This document shows, piece by piece, positions 8,926 to 15,760 of a DNA stretch of 38,982 nucleotides. Each line of letters begins with the position of its first letter. The stretch's first letter is position 1. The DNA is from GH45 sp965370965 (GTDB lineage: Bacteria; Bacteroidota; Bacteroidia; Bacteroidales; SZUA-534). Under the pieces are notes generated by a model. It did not search any database, had not been told where the DNA came from, and saw only the letters and a program-made list of their open reading frames with translations. Both the position numbers and the translations under genes were made by a program. The stretch covers positions 1-38,982 of the forward strand of contig CBDUWQ010000013.1 in assembly GCA_965370965.1 (NCBI GenBank), given 5' to 3'.

Positions 8926-8948
8926 TACTATTAGTAATACTAATAGTA
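8926..8948. promoter_or_regulatory. Perfect 23-bp palindrome upstream of lectin gene
   Basis: Arms TACTATTAGTA (8926-8936) and TACTAATAGTA (8938-8948) around a single A. It lies about 70 bases upstream of the lectin start and 30 bases after the regulator's stop. A one-base centre is poor for an RNA hairpin, so a dimeric protein operator is the better reading. The LytTR regulator next door is a candidate, although LytTR sites are usually direct repeats. Confidence 0.5.
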
Positions 8949-8977
8949 GGTAGGCGATAATATTTAGCGATAAACGA

Positions 8978-9697
8978 TTAGGGGAGATATGTTTTTTTAA
9001 ATGTAGCAGTATAGCGTTGGCTCATATCAAAATGTTTTTCTATGCCTTTTAGGTAAACTCTACATGTATTGCTAAACCATTTCTCAATATGCCTAATATG
9101 TCCAATATTAATTAAGGTTGATCGATGGATCCGAATAAAATTTCCTGTAGGTAATAGTTTTTCCCACTCTTTTAATAATTTAATAAAAATGTACTTTTTT
9201 TCATTTTCAACATGAATATATGAATAATCACCATCGGCAGTTATTGCTTTTATATCACATACATCAAGCATTTTATAGCCTTTATCCACATTTACAATAA
9301 TTTTATCGTCGTATTGATACTTTTTTATGCTGACATTTGCAGGAGGTAATTTTTGAAAGAAACGGTTCATTGCCAATTCAAGTCTTTCGGGATGAATGGG
9401 CTTTAATAAATAATCCAAAGCATTTATTTCAAAAGCTCTTACAGCATATTCATCATAAGCTGTGGCGAAAATTATATGGGCTTCCGTTTCTATTTGTTCC
9501 AAAATGTCAAAAGCTGTTGCTTCCCTTAGCTGGATATCTAAAAAAATTAAATCAGGATTTAAGTTTTGAATAGCATCAATAGCCGATTGATACGTTGATG
9601 CTTCACCAATAATTTTTAAATTATCATATTTTTTTAGAAGATATTTAACCTCTTCAATAGCAAGTCTCTCATCATCTACAATTAAAACTTTCTTCAT
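8978..9697 (-). CDS. LytTR-family response regulator
   Basis: 239 residues from the ATG at 9697; a longer frame (to 9736) exists, but this ATG overlaps the stop of the upstream kinase gene as ATGA, the usual coupled arrangement. Receiver domain 1-120: KKVLIVDDER at the start, phospho-acceptor Asp in LIFLDIQL near 55, ATAYDEYA, and the conserved Lys in LLKPI near 105. The LytTR DNA-binding domain occupies about 140-239 (IKAITADGDYSYIHVE; FIRIHRSTLINIGHI). It works with the kinase that precedes it, and the obvious nearby target is the lectin gene that follows. Confidence 0.95.
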   Translation of the reverse strand: MKKVLIVDDERLAIEEVKYLLKKYDNLKIIGEASTYQSAIDAIQNLNPDLIFLDIQLREATAFDILEQIETEAHIIFATAYDEYAVRAFEINALDYLLKPIHPERLELAMNRFFQKLPPANVSIKKYQYDDKIIVNVDKGYKMLDVCDIKAITADGDYSYIHVENEKKYIFIKLLKEWEKLLPTGNFIRIHRSTLINIGHIRHIEKWFSNTCRVYLKGIEKHFDMSQRYTATFKKTYLP

Positions 9698-10752
9698 TTT
9701 ACAGGATTTTTTATCGTAATAACTGCCATTACCCATCCATTTTGTTCTACTAATGTAAAGTCAGCTTTTCCGGGAAACATTAAATCTATTCTTGTTTTAA
9801 TATTGTTAATTCCGTTATTACAATGGGTTTCATTGCTTGATGAAATTAAGCTTCCTGTATTAGAAACAATAAGCTTAATGGTATCCTCAGTATTATTTAC
9901 AGATATATTTAATTGTAAAGGCACGGGTGAGGTTTTCATTCCATGTTTAATAGCATTTTCAGCCAATGGCTGAAGAATGTATTTGGGAACCTTAAATTGT
10001 TTAATATTTTTATCAATGTCGATATTATATTCAATAGTATCTTCAAACCTAACTTTTTGTAGGAGCAAATAATATTCTAATAATTTTATTTCGTCCTCTA
10101 TTGTATTTTGCACTGATTTATAAGAAGATAAGGTTACCCTTAGAAATTCTGATAAATCAGTTACCATATTTCTTGCACGATCAGTATCTATAGTAATTAG
10201 GCTCCGAAGAGAATTGAGGATATTAAAAAGAAAATGAGGGTTTATCTGCTGTTGTAACATTTGTAATTGGGCGTCTCTCGCTTTTTGTCGAGCTTCTTCC
10301 AACATGTTTTTTTGTTTTTGGGATTCTCTTAAATTCCGAATTAAGAAAAACATAGTACTGAAACCGGTAAGATAAATGATTTTTTCAGTAGAACTAATAA
10401 GATATCTCAATAATGGTTTTAATATTTCATTTGAGCCTTTCAAGTAGTAATATATGCTTGAGTTAATAAAAACTAGGAGTAGAGAAAACAATATTATGAG
10501 TCCGGCATACGATAAAACTCTGCTTAATTTACCTACAAACTTTTTTTGTGAAAAAATCATTATTTGTAAAAGTGCCAGATTTACTATAATGCAAGTAAAT
10601 GTTTGTAGAGACGTAGTCGAGATAATTTGAACAAAATCCGGCTTACGAGCATTCTGAATCCATAATAATGACTGTGAAACTCCCCAAAACAACCAAGTAC
10701 CAAGTAATATATAGTATTCAGTATATTTTTCCTTGTTTTTGTAAAAGAGCAT
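9694..10752 (-). CDS. Membrane sensor histidine kinase, LytS/YehU type
   Basis: 352 residues. Four membrane segments in the first 145 residues, roughly 13-31, 46-68, 79-100 and 124-142, with almost no periplasmic domain. A short coiled coil precedes the His_kinase domain (PF06580 type): phospho-accepting His in QQINPHFLFNILNSL near 172, N-box LQPLAENAIKHG, and G-box NNGINNIKTRI. No calcium, GAF or PAS sensor domain is seen, so the signal is probably sensed within or near the membrane. The start lies about 215 bases inside the cassette boundary, leaving room for an own promoter. The stop overlaps the regulator's start by four bases. Confidence 0.93.
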   Translation of the reverse strand: MLFYKNKEKYTEYYILLGTWLFWGVSQSLLWIQNARKPDFVQIISTTSLQTFTCIIVNLALLQIMIFSQKKFVGKLSRVLSYAGLIILFSLLLVFINSSIYYYLKGSNEILKPLLRYLISSTEKIIYLTGFSTMFFLIRNLRESQKQKNMLEEARQKARDAQLQMLQQQINPHFLFNILNSLRSLITIDTDRARNMVTDLSEFLRVTLSSYKSVQNTIEDEIKLLEYYLLLQKVRFEDTIEYNIDIDKNIKQFKVPKYILQPLAENAIKHGMKTSPVPLQLNISVNNTEDTIKLIVSNTGSLISSSNETHCNNGINNIKTRIDLMFPGKADFTLVEQNGWVMAVITIKNPVK

Positions 10753-10969
10753 ATTTTTCCAATTTTAGCGCAAATTAATTATAAGCAAATAAAAATAAGC
10801 TATTAGTTGGTATTTTATTTTTCATAAAATTTTTTCTTTATGTTTGAAAAAAACAAAATAACTTTCCATAAAATTTGCACCTACTTATTTTCAAAGAGCC
10901 TTTTAAATATTTTTTCTTTTAACTCAAGGAATCAAAACTTTATTGCCGTTCTAGCACACTTGCATACAA

Positions 10970-11444
10970 CAACGATATAAAGAGATTGAAAGTAACCAAT
11001 ATAATCTTGAATGGGATGTGAAAAGATTATTAAGTAAAGCTAACTATCATATCCAGACTGATGCTGTGCAAAAACACATTCTACCTAAAAAGAATTATAC
11101 CAAAGATAAAGAATGGTTGATTTATGCAGAAGAAGCAAATTTATTAAATGTTGAATTATTTAACTGTACGGCAAAGGATTGGAGAATACTAAATCCCGAA
11201 CATGCAAATAAAGATTTAATATTAGAGATTTTGCAAGCATCAATGAATTGGCTGTTTTATCAAATATAGAAAGTTTTAATGCAGAATTGATTAAAAAAGC
11301 AATTGAAAAACAGATAGATTCTACCAATTATGAGAGATTGTAAATTATCAGTTAGATATTTTAAATAAAAAGAATGCAATGAAAGCAATGAAAAAGCTTG
11401 CTGATGATATTTATATAAAACAACAGAAGAAGATTGATAAATAA
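10970..11444 (+). pseudogene. KilA-N domain protein, fragment 2 (C-terminal part)
   Basis: Continuation of the split KilA-N gene. From the codon CAA at 10970 the frame reads QRYKEIESNQYNLEWDVKRL, then SKANYHIQTDAVQKHILPKK and FVYANEAD-like WLIYAEEANLLNVELFNC, the C-terminal half of Bacteroidota KilA-N proteins. One base is missing near 11222 (tttaatatt for tttaaatatt); after it the correct frame continues FASINELAVLSNIESFNAEL to a stop at 11341. A third stretch, YQLDILNKKNAMKAMKKLAD, ends at 11444 in another frame. The gene is thus dead by truncation, insertion, frameshift and decay. Confidence 0.85.
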
Positions 11445-11451
11445 AGCACGA

Positions 11452-11614
11452 AAACCTAATCGAGTAGACGGCTGACTACCAAGTGGTAGTTAGTGCGCCT
11501 CTCACATTTATCTGCCGTAATAAAATGAAGGCACGACCACCGTATCCCAATAAAATAATAGGCAGTACGGGTCTTCCCAAATCAAGTTCTGGACAGGCGG
11601 TTCAAACCATCAAC
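11452..11614 (-). mobile_element. Group II intron 3'-end-like remnant, copy 1
   Basis: On the minus strand: GGTTTGAACCGCC, a disrupted domain V-like part (CCCGTAC ... GGTGGT), TGTGAGAGG, a stem ACTACCACTTGGTAGT, and CTACTCGA, then TTAGGTTT. The order fits domains V and VI of a bacterial group II intron. The intron-like end directly abuts TTAGGTTT, the R'' box (AAACCTAA at 11452-11459) of the KilA-N cassette. There is no reverse transcriptase and no 5' part. A relative of it lies at 15494-15615. Confidence 0.45.
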
Positions 11615-12000
11615 TGAGATTATAGCTATTGTTGAAAGACAAGATTTGAATAAAATTTTTAATGATTGTATTACGGTTGGTATCATGGATTCAAAAATAA
11701 TACGGTCAGCGTAGTTTCTGTAATATTATTCTTACTTGTAAGCTCCACCAAAACATTCGTCTTGGCTATGAAAAACAAATTGCTAAACCTGCCCGACGCT
11801 CAGGCGTGTTTCAACAAAAATAAATATTTGGTTATGAATAATCCGATAGTTTTTAAGCTATTAACTCCGTACTATTCATCGTCATCTTGTTACCTGCAAT
11901 TAAACCAATAGAATAAGAAATAAAAAAACATTCCCATACTATATTTTCTAATGTCTTGGCAAATATTATTTTCATCTAAATTAGTAGTACAACTATAAGG
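11615..12000. other. Non-coding stretch with decayed coding trace
   Basis: No intact gene. A plus-strand trace at 11622-11712 reads IVERQDLNKIFNDCITVGIM before a stop and looks like worn coding sequence of unknown origin. The part near 11790-11810 is unusually G+C-rich for this window (cctgcccgacgctcaggcgt). The frame at 11666-11911 has no coding character. Confidence 0.4.
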
Positions 12001-12966
12001 TCAATAGTACTTATTAGGTATCAAATAGTTTTTTACATAATCTTCAATACCTTGCTCAAATGTATAAAACGGTTTTTTGTACCCAAGGGCAAGTAGTTTG
12101 CTCATATTGGCTTCGGTAAAGTATTGGTACTTATCGCGAATATCTAACGGTGTATCAATAAATTCAATATTTTTGGGTTTTCCCATTGCTTTAAATGTAT
12201 TTTTGGTAAGGTCAAGAAAAGTACGCCCCTTACTTGTGCCAATATTATAAAGACCCGAATTTTTACGGTAATGCATTAAAAAAACCATAATTTTGGTAAG
12301 GTCTTTAACGTAAACAAAATCGCGAGTTTGCCCACCGTCTTTAAAATCGGGGTTGTGCGATTTAAACAGCTTCATTTTATTGGTTGCTTTTATTTGGTTA
12401 AAAGCATGAAATACCACCGATGACATCCTCCCTTTATGATACTCATTGGGTCCATAAACGTTAAAAAACTTTAACCCTGCCCAAAAGTATGGCTGTTTGG
12501 TTTGAGAGAGTGCCCATTTATCAAAATCATTTTTCGATTCGCCATACAGGTTTAAAGGTTTAAGCTTATTTACAATTTCATGGCTGTCATCATATCCGCA
12601 TTCGCCCATTCCGTAAGTAGCTGCCGACGATGCGTAAACCAATGGTAATCCGTACTCTACACATTTTCTCCATACACCTTTGCTATAGTTTAGGTTTAAA
12701 TGGTTATAAACCTCTTTTGAGAAACCGGTAGTTGCCGACCTTGCCCCAATATGAAATATAAACTGAATAAATCTATGGTTTGCATCAATCCATGGAATTA
12801 ATTCTTCACGGTCAATTTTATCACTATAGGTTTTATTTGCAAAATTTTTGCTTTTCTTATCATTTGAAAAATCGTCAACCAAAACAATATCTTTAAACCC
12901 TTCGGCATTTAACTTACCTACCAAGCAACTACCAATAAAACCTGCTGCACCTGTAACTACAATCAT
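12001..12966 (-). CDS. hldD: ADP-L-glycero-D-manno-heptose 6-epimerase
   Basis: 321 residues of the extended short-chain dehydrogenase fold. It converts ADP-D-glycero- to ADP-L-glycero-beta-D-manno-heptose, the last step in making the heptose of the LPS inner core, in the cytosol. NAD(P)-binding GAAGFIG at 6-12, the HldD-specific HIGARSATT near 72-80, the SSAATYG stretch near 113, and catalytic YGESK near 141. Also FNVYGPNEYHKGRMSSVVFH and DFVYVKDL, diagnostic of HldD rather than GalE. Full length. It is divergent from queD, with its own TATATTTG box 12 bases upstream. Confidence 0.95.
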   Translation of the reverse strand: MIVVTGAAGFIGSCLVGKLNAEGFKDIVLVDDFSNDKKSKNFANKTYSDKIDREELIPWIDANHRFIQFIFHIGARSATTGFSKEVYNHLNLNYSKGVWRKCVEYGLPLVYASSAATYGMGECGYDDSHEIVNKLKPLNLYGESKNDFDKWALSQTKQPYFWAGLKFFNVYGPNEYHKGRMSSVVFHAFNQIKATNKMKLFKSHNPDFKDGGQTRDFVYVKDLTKIMVFLMHYRKNSGLYNIGTSKGRTFLDLTKNTFKAMGKPKNIEFIDTPLDIRDKYQYFTEANMSKLLALGYKKPFYTFEQGIEDYVKNYLIPNKYY

Positions 12967-12978
12967 TATTTTTTTTTA

Positions 12979-12986
12979 CAAATATA
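12979..12986 (-). promoter_or_regulatory. -7 box of hldD promoter
   Basis: On the minus strand TATATTTG, a perfect match to the Bacteroidota TAnnTTTG element, 12 bases before the hldD start. No good TTTG is found 19-21 bases further up, so the -33 part is weak. Confidence 0.55.
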
Positions 12987-13091
12987 GTGTTTGCGCCAAT
13001 AGTTTAATAAATAAATACCAAAAACATGTAAAGCAAGGATATTGCTATTTGACAAACAGCTATTCAATAATTACAATGCAAGCTTTAATTG

Positions 13092-13123
13092 TTTGTCTTA
13101 TTGATTATAAACATGTAAGTTTG
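13092..13123 (+). promoter_or_regulatory. Promoter of queD-folE
   Basis: -33 TTTG (13092-13095), exactly 20 bases, then -7 TAAGTTTG (13116-13123): a textbook Bacteroidota sigma-ABfr promoter. Transcription would start about 15 bases before the queD ATG at 13147. Confidence 0.75.
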
Positions 13124-13146
13124 CAATTATTATTTTATTTTAAAAT

Positions 13147-13566
13147 ATGGTTTACCTTACTCGCAGAGAACGTTTTAATAGTGCCCACCGGTTATTTAAT
13201 CCGGATTTTTCAGAAAAGAAAAATTTTGAATTTTATGGAAAATGTGCAAACCCAAACTGGCACGGGCATAATTATGAACTTTTTGTTACAGTTAAAGGAG
13301 AGATTAACCCTGTTACAGGTGTTATTATAAATTTAAAAGACCTCAGCTTAATAATTAAAACAAAAGTAATTGAGAAACTTGATCACAAAAATTTAAATAT
13401 TGAGGTCGATTTTTTACAAAATAAGATTGTTTCAACAGAAAATATTATTGTAGCAATTTGGAATGAACTTAATAATGAGATATTAAAAACAGATGCACAA
13501 CTGCATAAAATAAAGTTGATTGAAACCGAAAATAATTATGCAGAGTATTACGGAGAAACAAAATAA
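13147..13566 (+). CDS. queD: 6-carboxytetrahydropterin synthase / PTPS family
   Basis: 139 residues. QueD turns 7,8-dihydroneopterin triphosphate into 6-carboxytetrahydropterin, the second step to queuosine and other 7-deazaguanines; close relatives make 6-pyruvoyltetrahydropterin. Zinc ligands His14 (FNSAHR), His39 and His41 (HGHNY); catalytic Cys33 in CANPNWHGH; DHKNLN near 78-83; and the terminal Glu in IKLIETENNY. Its substrate is the product of GTP cyclohydrolase I, whose gene folE follows 30 bases later, so the two form a pathway operon. Sequence alone does not settle whether the product enters queuosine or a pterin. Confidence 0.9.
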   Translation: MVYLTRRERFNSAHRLFNPDFSEKKNFEFYGKCANPNWHGHNYELFVTVKGEINPVTGVIINLKDLSLIIKTKVIEKLDHKNLNIEVDFLQNKIVSTENIIVAIWNELNNEILKTDAQLHKIKLIETENNYAEYYGETK

Positions 13567-13596
13567 CTAAATAATAATATTTATTACATAACTAAC

Positions 13597-14235
13597 ATGG
13601 ATTTTTACAATAATGGACTTGACCCCGATTCTGATTCAGGATATTTACGCATAGACAGATTTGATGATAAAAGAACCAAAAAATTAACAGACCTATATGG
13701 ACAGGTGCTTGATGCACTTGGTGAAAATATTGACCGTGAAGGTTTGAAAAAAACTCCGCTAAGGATTGCAAAAGCAATGCAATTTTTAACACATGGTTAC
13801 ATGGCAAACCCTGAGGATATTTTAAAATCGGCAATGTTTAAAGAAGATTACAGCCAAATGGTATTGGTAAAGGATATTGAAATTTATAGCATGTGCGAGC
13901 ACCATATGTTGCCGTTTTTTGGCAAAGCGCATGTAGCATATATTCCCGATGGATACATTACCGGTTTAAGTAAAATTGCCCGTATTGTTGAGGTATTCGC
14001 ACGCCGTTTACAAATACAAGAACGGTTAACTAACGAAATAAAAGATTGTCTTCAAGATACCTTAAGACCGCGTGGAGTAGCCGTTGTAATTGAGGCACAG
14101 CATATGTGTATGCAAATGCGGGGTATTGAAAAACAGCAATCGGTAACTACCACTTCGGCATTTACAGGTGTATTTTTAAATAATGCCTCAACACGCGAGG
14201 AGTTTTTCCACTTAATTGCCTCAAAATTGCATTAG
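13597..14235 (+). CDS. folE: GTP cyclohydrolase I
   Basis: 212 residues, full length. It opens the imidazole ring of GTP and reforms it to 7,8-dihydroneopterin triphosphate, the entry to folate, pterins and 7-deazaguanines; it works as a cytosolic decamer. The core has GLKKTPLRIAKAM, then zinc ligands Cys100 and His103 in MCEHHMLPF, GKAHVAYIP, GLSKIARIVEVFARRLQIQE, and Cys171 in HMCMQMRG. The spacing fits E. coli FolE (Cys110, His113, Cys181). The first 20 residues are an acidic, variable lead. It is co-transcribed with queD. Confidence 0.97.
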   Translation: MDFYNNGLDPDSDSGYLRIDRFDDKRTKKLTDLYGQVLDALGENIDREGLKKTPLRIAKAMQFLTHGYMANPEDILKSAMFKEDYSQMVLVKDIEIYSMCEHHMLPFFGKAHVAYIPDGYITGLSKIARIVEVFARRLQIQERLTNEIKDCLQDTLRPRGVAVVIEAQHMCMQMRGIEKQQSVTTTSAFTGVFLNNASTREEFFHLIASKLH

Positions 14236-14264
14236 CCCTTATTATTCATCAAATTTTGTAATGA

Positions 14265-14421
14265 TGAGTCCACTCAGAAAACGCAATTTTCGTAAATTTA
14301 TGAAATTGCGCAATTCATATATAGTTGTAATACAGATTATTGCATTTTCATATTCGTGCACCTGTCTAACTGCTCAGATAGATAGATTCGTGGTTAAATT
14401 ATATTTTTAGGAGTGGACTCA
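14265..14421. mobile_element. MITE-like element with 11-bp terminal inverted repeats
   Basis: 157 bases bounded by TGAGTCCACTC (14265-14275) and GAGTGGACTCA (14411-14421), perfect inverted repeats. The next dozen bases inside the two ends remain loosely alike (A-rich, then AATTT). No transposase gene fits inside and no clear target duplication is seen. It lies 30 bases after folE. It could be the joined ends of a deleted insertion sequence. Confidence 0.5.
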
Positions 14422-14552
14422 AGGTTGAAACAAGTATACGAGTTTAGCGTAGCTAATGTAAATACAGTTAATTCCAAAGTAAAATGCATGACAAACTCCG
14501 ACATAGGGGAACTTATATATATCAATATTATAGTTAGCGGTAATTTGGGGGA

Positions 14553-14596
14553 ATACGACAAATGACGCATTATTTTAGAAAAATGTCGTATCTTTG
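14553..14596 (+). promoter_or_regulatory. Promoter and candidate operator of xre-res
   Basis: -7 box TATCTTTG (14589-14596), 15 bases before the ATG at 14612. An inverted repeat, ATACGACA (14553-14560) and TGTCGTAT (14584-14591), spans the promoter and overlaps the -7 box, well placed for autorepression by the antitoxin or the complex. The TTG within the -7 box is not used as a start. Confidence 0.62.
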
Positions 14597-14611
14597 AAAA
14601 AAGTTAATAAT

Positions 14612-15025
14612 ATGAAAACAGATAAATTAACATTTAGGTCATTAGATAATAATGATATATTCAAATTGATTAACGCAACTAGAAAAGGTGTTGATTTTGA
14701 AACGTTTGATAACTTTGCAGTATCATATCCTTTAAACTCTACAGATTGGTCAAGAATTTTAAATATGTCAGAAAGAACAATTCAACGTCATAAACGGGAA
14801 AAGAAAAGATTTGATTCTATTCATACTGAAAAACTTCTTATGATTATGCTATTGTTTAAGAAAGGAACTGAGGTGTTTGGAAATACTACAAATTTTCTTA
14901 CATGGATTAATACAAAAAATATTGCATTAGGCGGAGATAAACCAACAGATTTATTGGACAATTCTTTTGGTATTAATATGGTCAAGAATGAATTAGTTAA
15001 AATCGAATATGGAATCTTAGCATGA
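14612..15025 (+). CDS. Xre/MbcA/ParS-type antitoxin
   Basis: 137 residues from the ATG at 14612; a TTG at 14594 in frame belongs to the promoter. The N-terminal half carries an Xre-like helix-turn-helix (WSRILNMSERTIQRHKRE, about 52-69). The C-terminal DUF2384 toxin-binding domain follows (EKLLMIMLLFKKGTEVFG; FLTWINTKNIALGGDKPTDLLD; ending MVKNELVKIEYGILA), with the C-terminus expected to plug the toxin's active site. The stop overlaps the toxin's start as ATGA, so the two are translationally coupled. It probably represses its own promoter through the flanking inverted repeat. Confidence 0.92.
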   Translation: MKTDKLTFRSLDNNDIFKLINATRKGVDFETFDNFAVSYPLNSTDWSRILNMSERTIQRHKREKKRFDSIHTEKLLMIMLLFKKGTEVFGNTTNFLTWINTKNIALGGDKPTDLLDNSFGINMVKNELVKIEYGILA

Positions 15026-15480
15026 TAGTTTATAGATTGGCTAGTAAGAAATACTCAAATGACTTAACAGGTATTGGTGCTGAAATTACAGGTGGCAGAT
15101 GGAATTTTAAAGGAACAAGGGTAATATATACTGCTGATTCTAGAGCATTGTGTATGGCAGAAATTACAGTACATACGCCAGTTGGTATAATGCCTAAGGA
15201 TTATTTTATGATTACAATAGAAATTCCAGATTATACAAAAATAACACAATTAGATGTTAAATTATTACCTCAGGGATGGAGAAGATTTCCATATTTAAGA
15301 TTTACGCAAGAGCTTGGAGATAATTTTATCAACAAAAATGAGGTTTTGTATATTAAACTTCCTTCAGCAGTAGTGCAAGGGGACTATAATATTTTGATTA
15401 ATCCACAACATTCTGATTTTTATAAAGTTAAAATTCTAAAGGTTGAAGATTTTGATTTTGATGAAAGAATATTTAAATAA
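15022..15480 (+). CDS. RES-domain toxin
   Basis: 152 residues, full-length RES domain. Characterised family members (MbcT and other RES toxins) degrade NAD+ and halt growth. Seen here: the N-terminal Arg in YRLASKKYS, GGRWNFKGTRVIYTADS with the conserved Arg, the Glu in MAEITVH near 48, and the Ser of KLPSAVVQGDYNILINPQH near 115. These fit the Arg-Glu-Ser set that names the family. It ends at 15480; the candidate R'' box begins six bases later. The pair sits alone between folE and fabD, as expected for a mobile toxin-antitoxin unit. Confidence 0.92.
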   Translation: MIVYRLASKKYSNDLTGIGAEITGGRWNFKGTRVIYTADSRALCMAEITVHTPVGIMPKDYFMITIEIPDYTKITQLDVKLLPQGWRRFPYLRFTQELGDNFINKNEVLYIKLPSAVVQGDYNILINPQHSDFYKVKILKVEDFDFDERIFK

Positions 15481-15493
15481 ATAAACTACCACT

Positions 15494-15615
15494 AATCAAG
15501 TAGAGCACCAATAGGCTTTTTGCCTATCGGAGACCCTCTCACACCATTGTACGTACGGGTTTTCCCAAATCGAGTTCAGGACAGGCTATATACGGCGGTT
15601 CATTAACCATCAACC
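15494..15615 (-). mobile_element. Group II intron 3'-end-like remnant, copy 2
   Basis: On the minus strand: GGTTGATGGTTAATGAACCG, then CCGTATA, an insert shared with copy 1 (CCTGTCCTGAACTCGATTTG), CCCGTACGTAC, TGGTGTGAGAGG, a stem CGATAGGC/GCCTATTG, and CTACTTGA before TTAGTGGTAG. ACCGCCGTA against TACAATGGT forms a domain V-like stem with two mismatches. The sequence after GTGAGAGG is a domain VI-like stem. The end abuts the candidate R'' box of cassette D. Confidence 0.48.
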
Positions 15616-15723
15616 ATGTTTCTGTTGTGTATTGGTTTTCGATGATATTACCTGTAAACCAGAATACTTTCATTATCAAAATCGGAGACAGCAATTATCA
15701 TTACTTTTTTATTCATCTTTTAT

Positions 15724-15731
15724 TACATTTG
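15724..15731 (+). promoter_or_regulatory. -7 box of fabD promoter
   Basis: TACATTTG, a perfect TAnnTTTG match, 29 bases before the fabD ATG. The -33 position (around 15700) is not a clear TTTG. Confidence 0.5.
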
Positions 15732-15760
15732 CCTAAATTTTAAATTGAAAATTAGCAATT

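Larger units (their letters stand above)
6320..10969 (-). mobile_element. Composite 4.65-kb cassette C: sensor, regulator, lectin
   Basis: On the minus strand the unit starts at G10970^TTGTATGC and ends at AATACG (6320). The R'' box of its terminal attC, GCATACAAC (6440-6448), is the perfect 9/9 complement of that start. All genes inside run in the same direction: histidine kinase, LytTR regulator, C-type lectin protein, and an FN3/T9SS remnant. It is far larger than a normal cassette, and a second compact hairpin at 7600-7653 may be an older internal attC, so the unit may be a fusion of two cassettes. Confidence 0.62.
14534..15493 (+). mobile_element. Probable cassette D carrying Xre/RES toxin-antitoxin
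   Basis: The unit starts at G14533^TTAGCGGTAA. After the toxin gene, 15486-15495 read CTACCACTAA, which pairs with the start over 8 of 10 bases. There the expected R'' box is broken by the intron-like remnant, just as in the KilA-N unit. The rest of an attC is not recognised, so this is weaker than cassettes A-C. Confidence 0.42.

Noticed and set aside
10753..10960. Clear promoter for the histidine kinase gene within cassette C
   Set aside because: Only near matches to TAnnTTTG (for example TTAATTTG) were found, so I do not call one.
11666..11911. 81-residue plus-strand frame
   Set aside because: No domain, biased composition, and part of a decayed non-coding stretch; nothing supports translation.
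14216..14410. 64-residue frame overlapping the folE end
   Set aside because: It starts inside folE in another frame and runs into the MITE-like element; no coding character.
14594..14612. TTG start giving the Xre antitoxin six more residues
   Set aside because: The TTG is the last part of the TATCTTTG promoter box; the ATG at 14612 fits a short leader.
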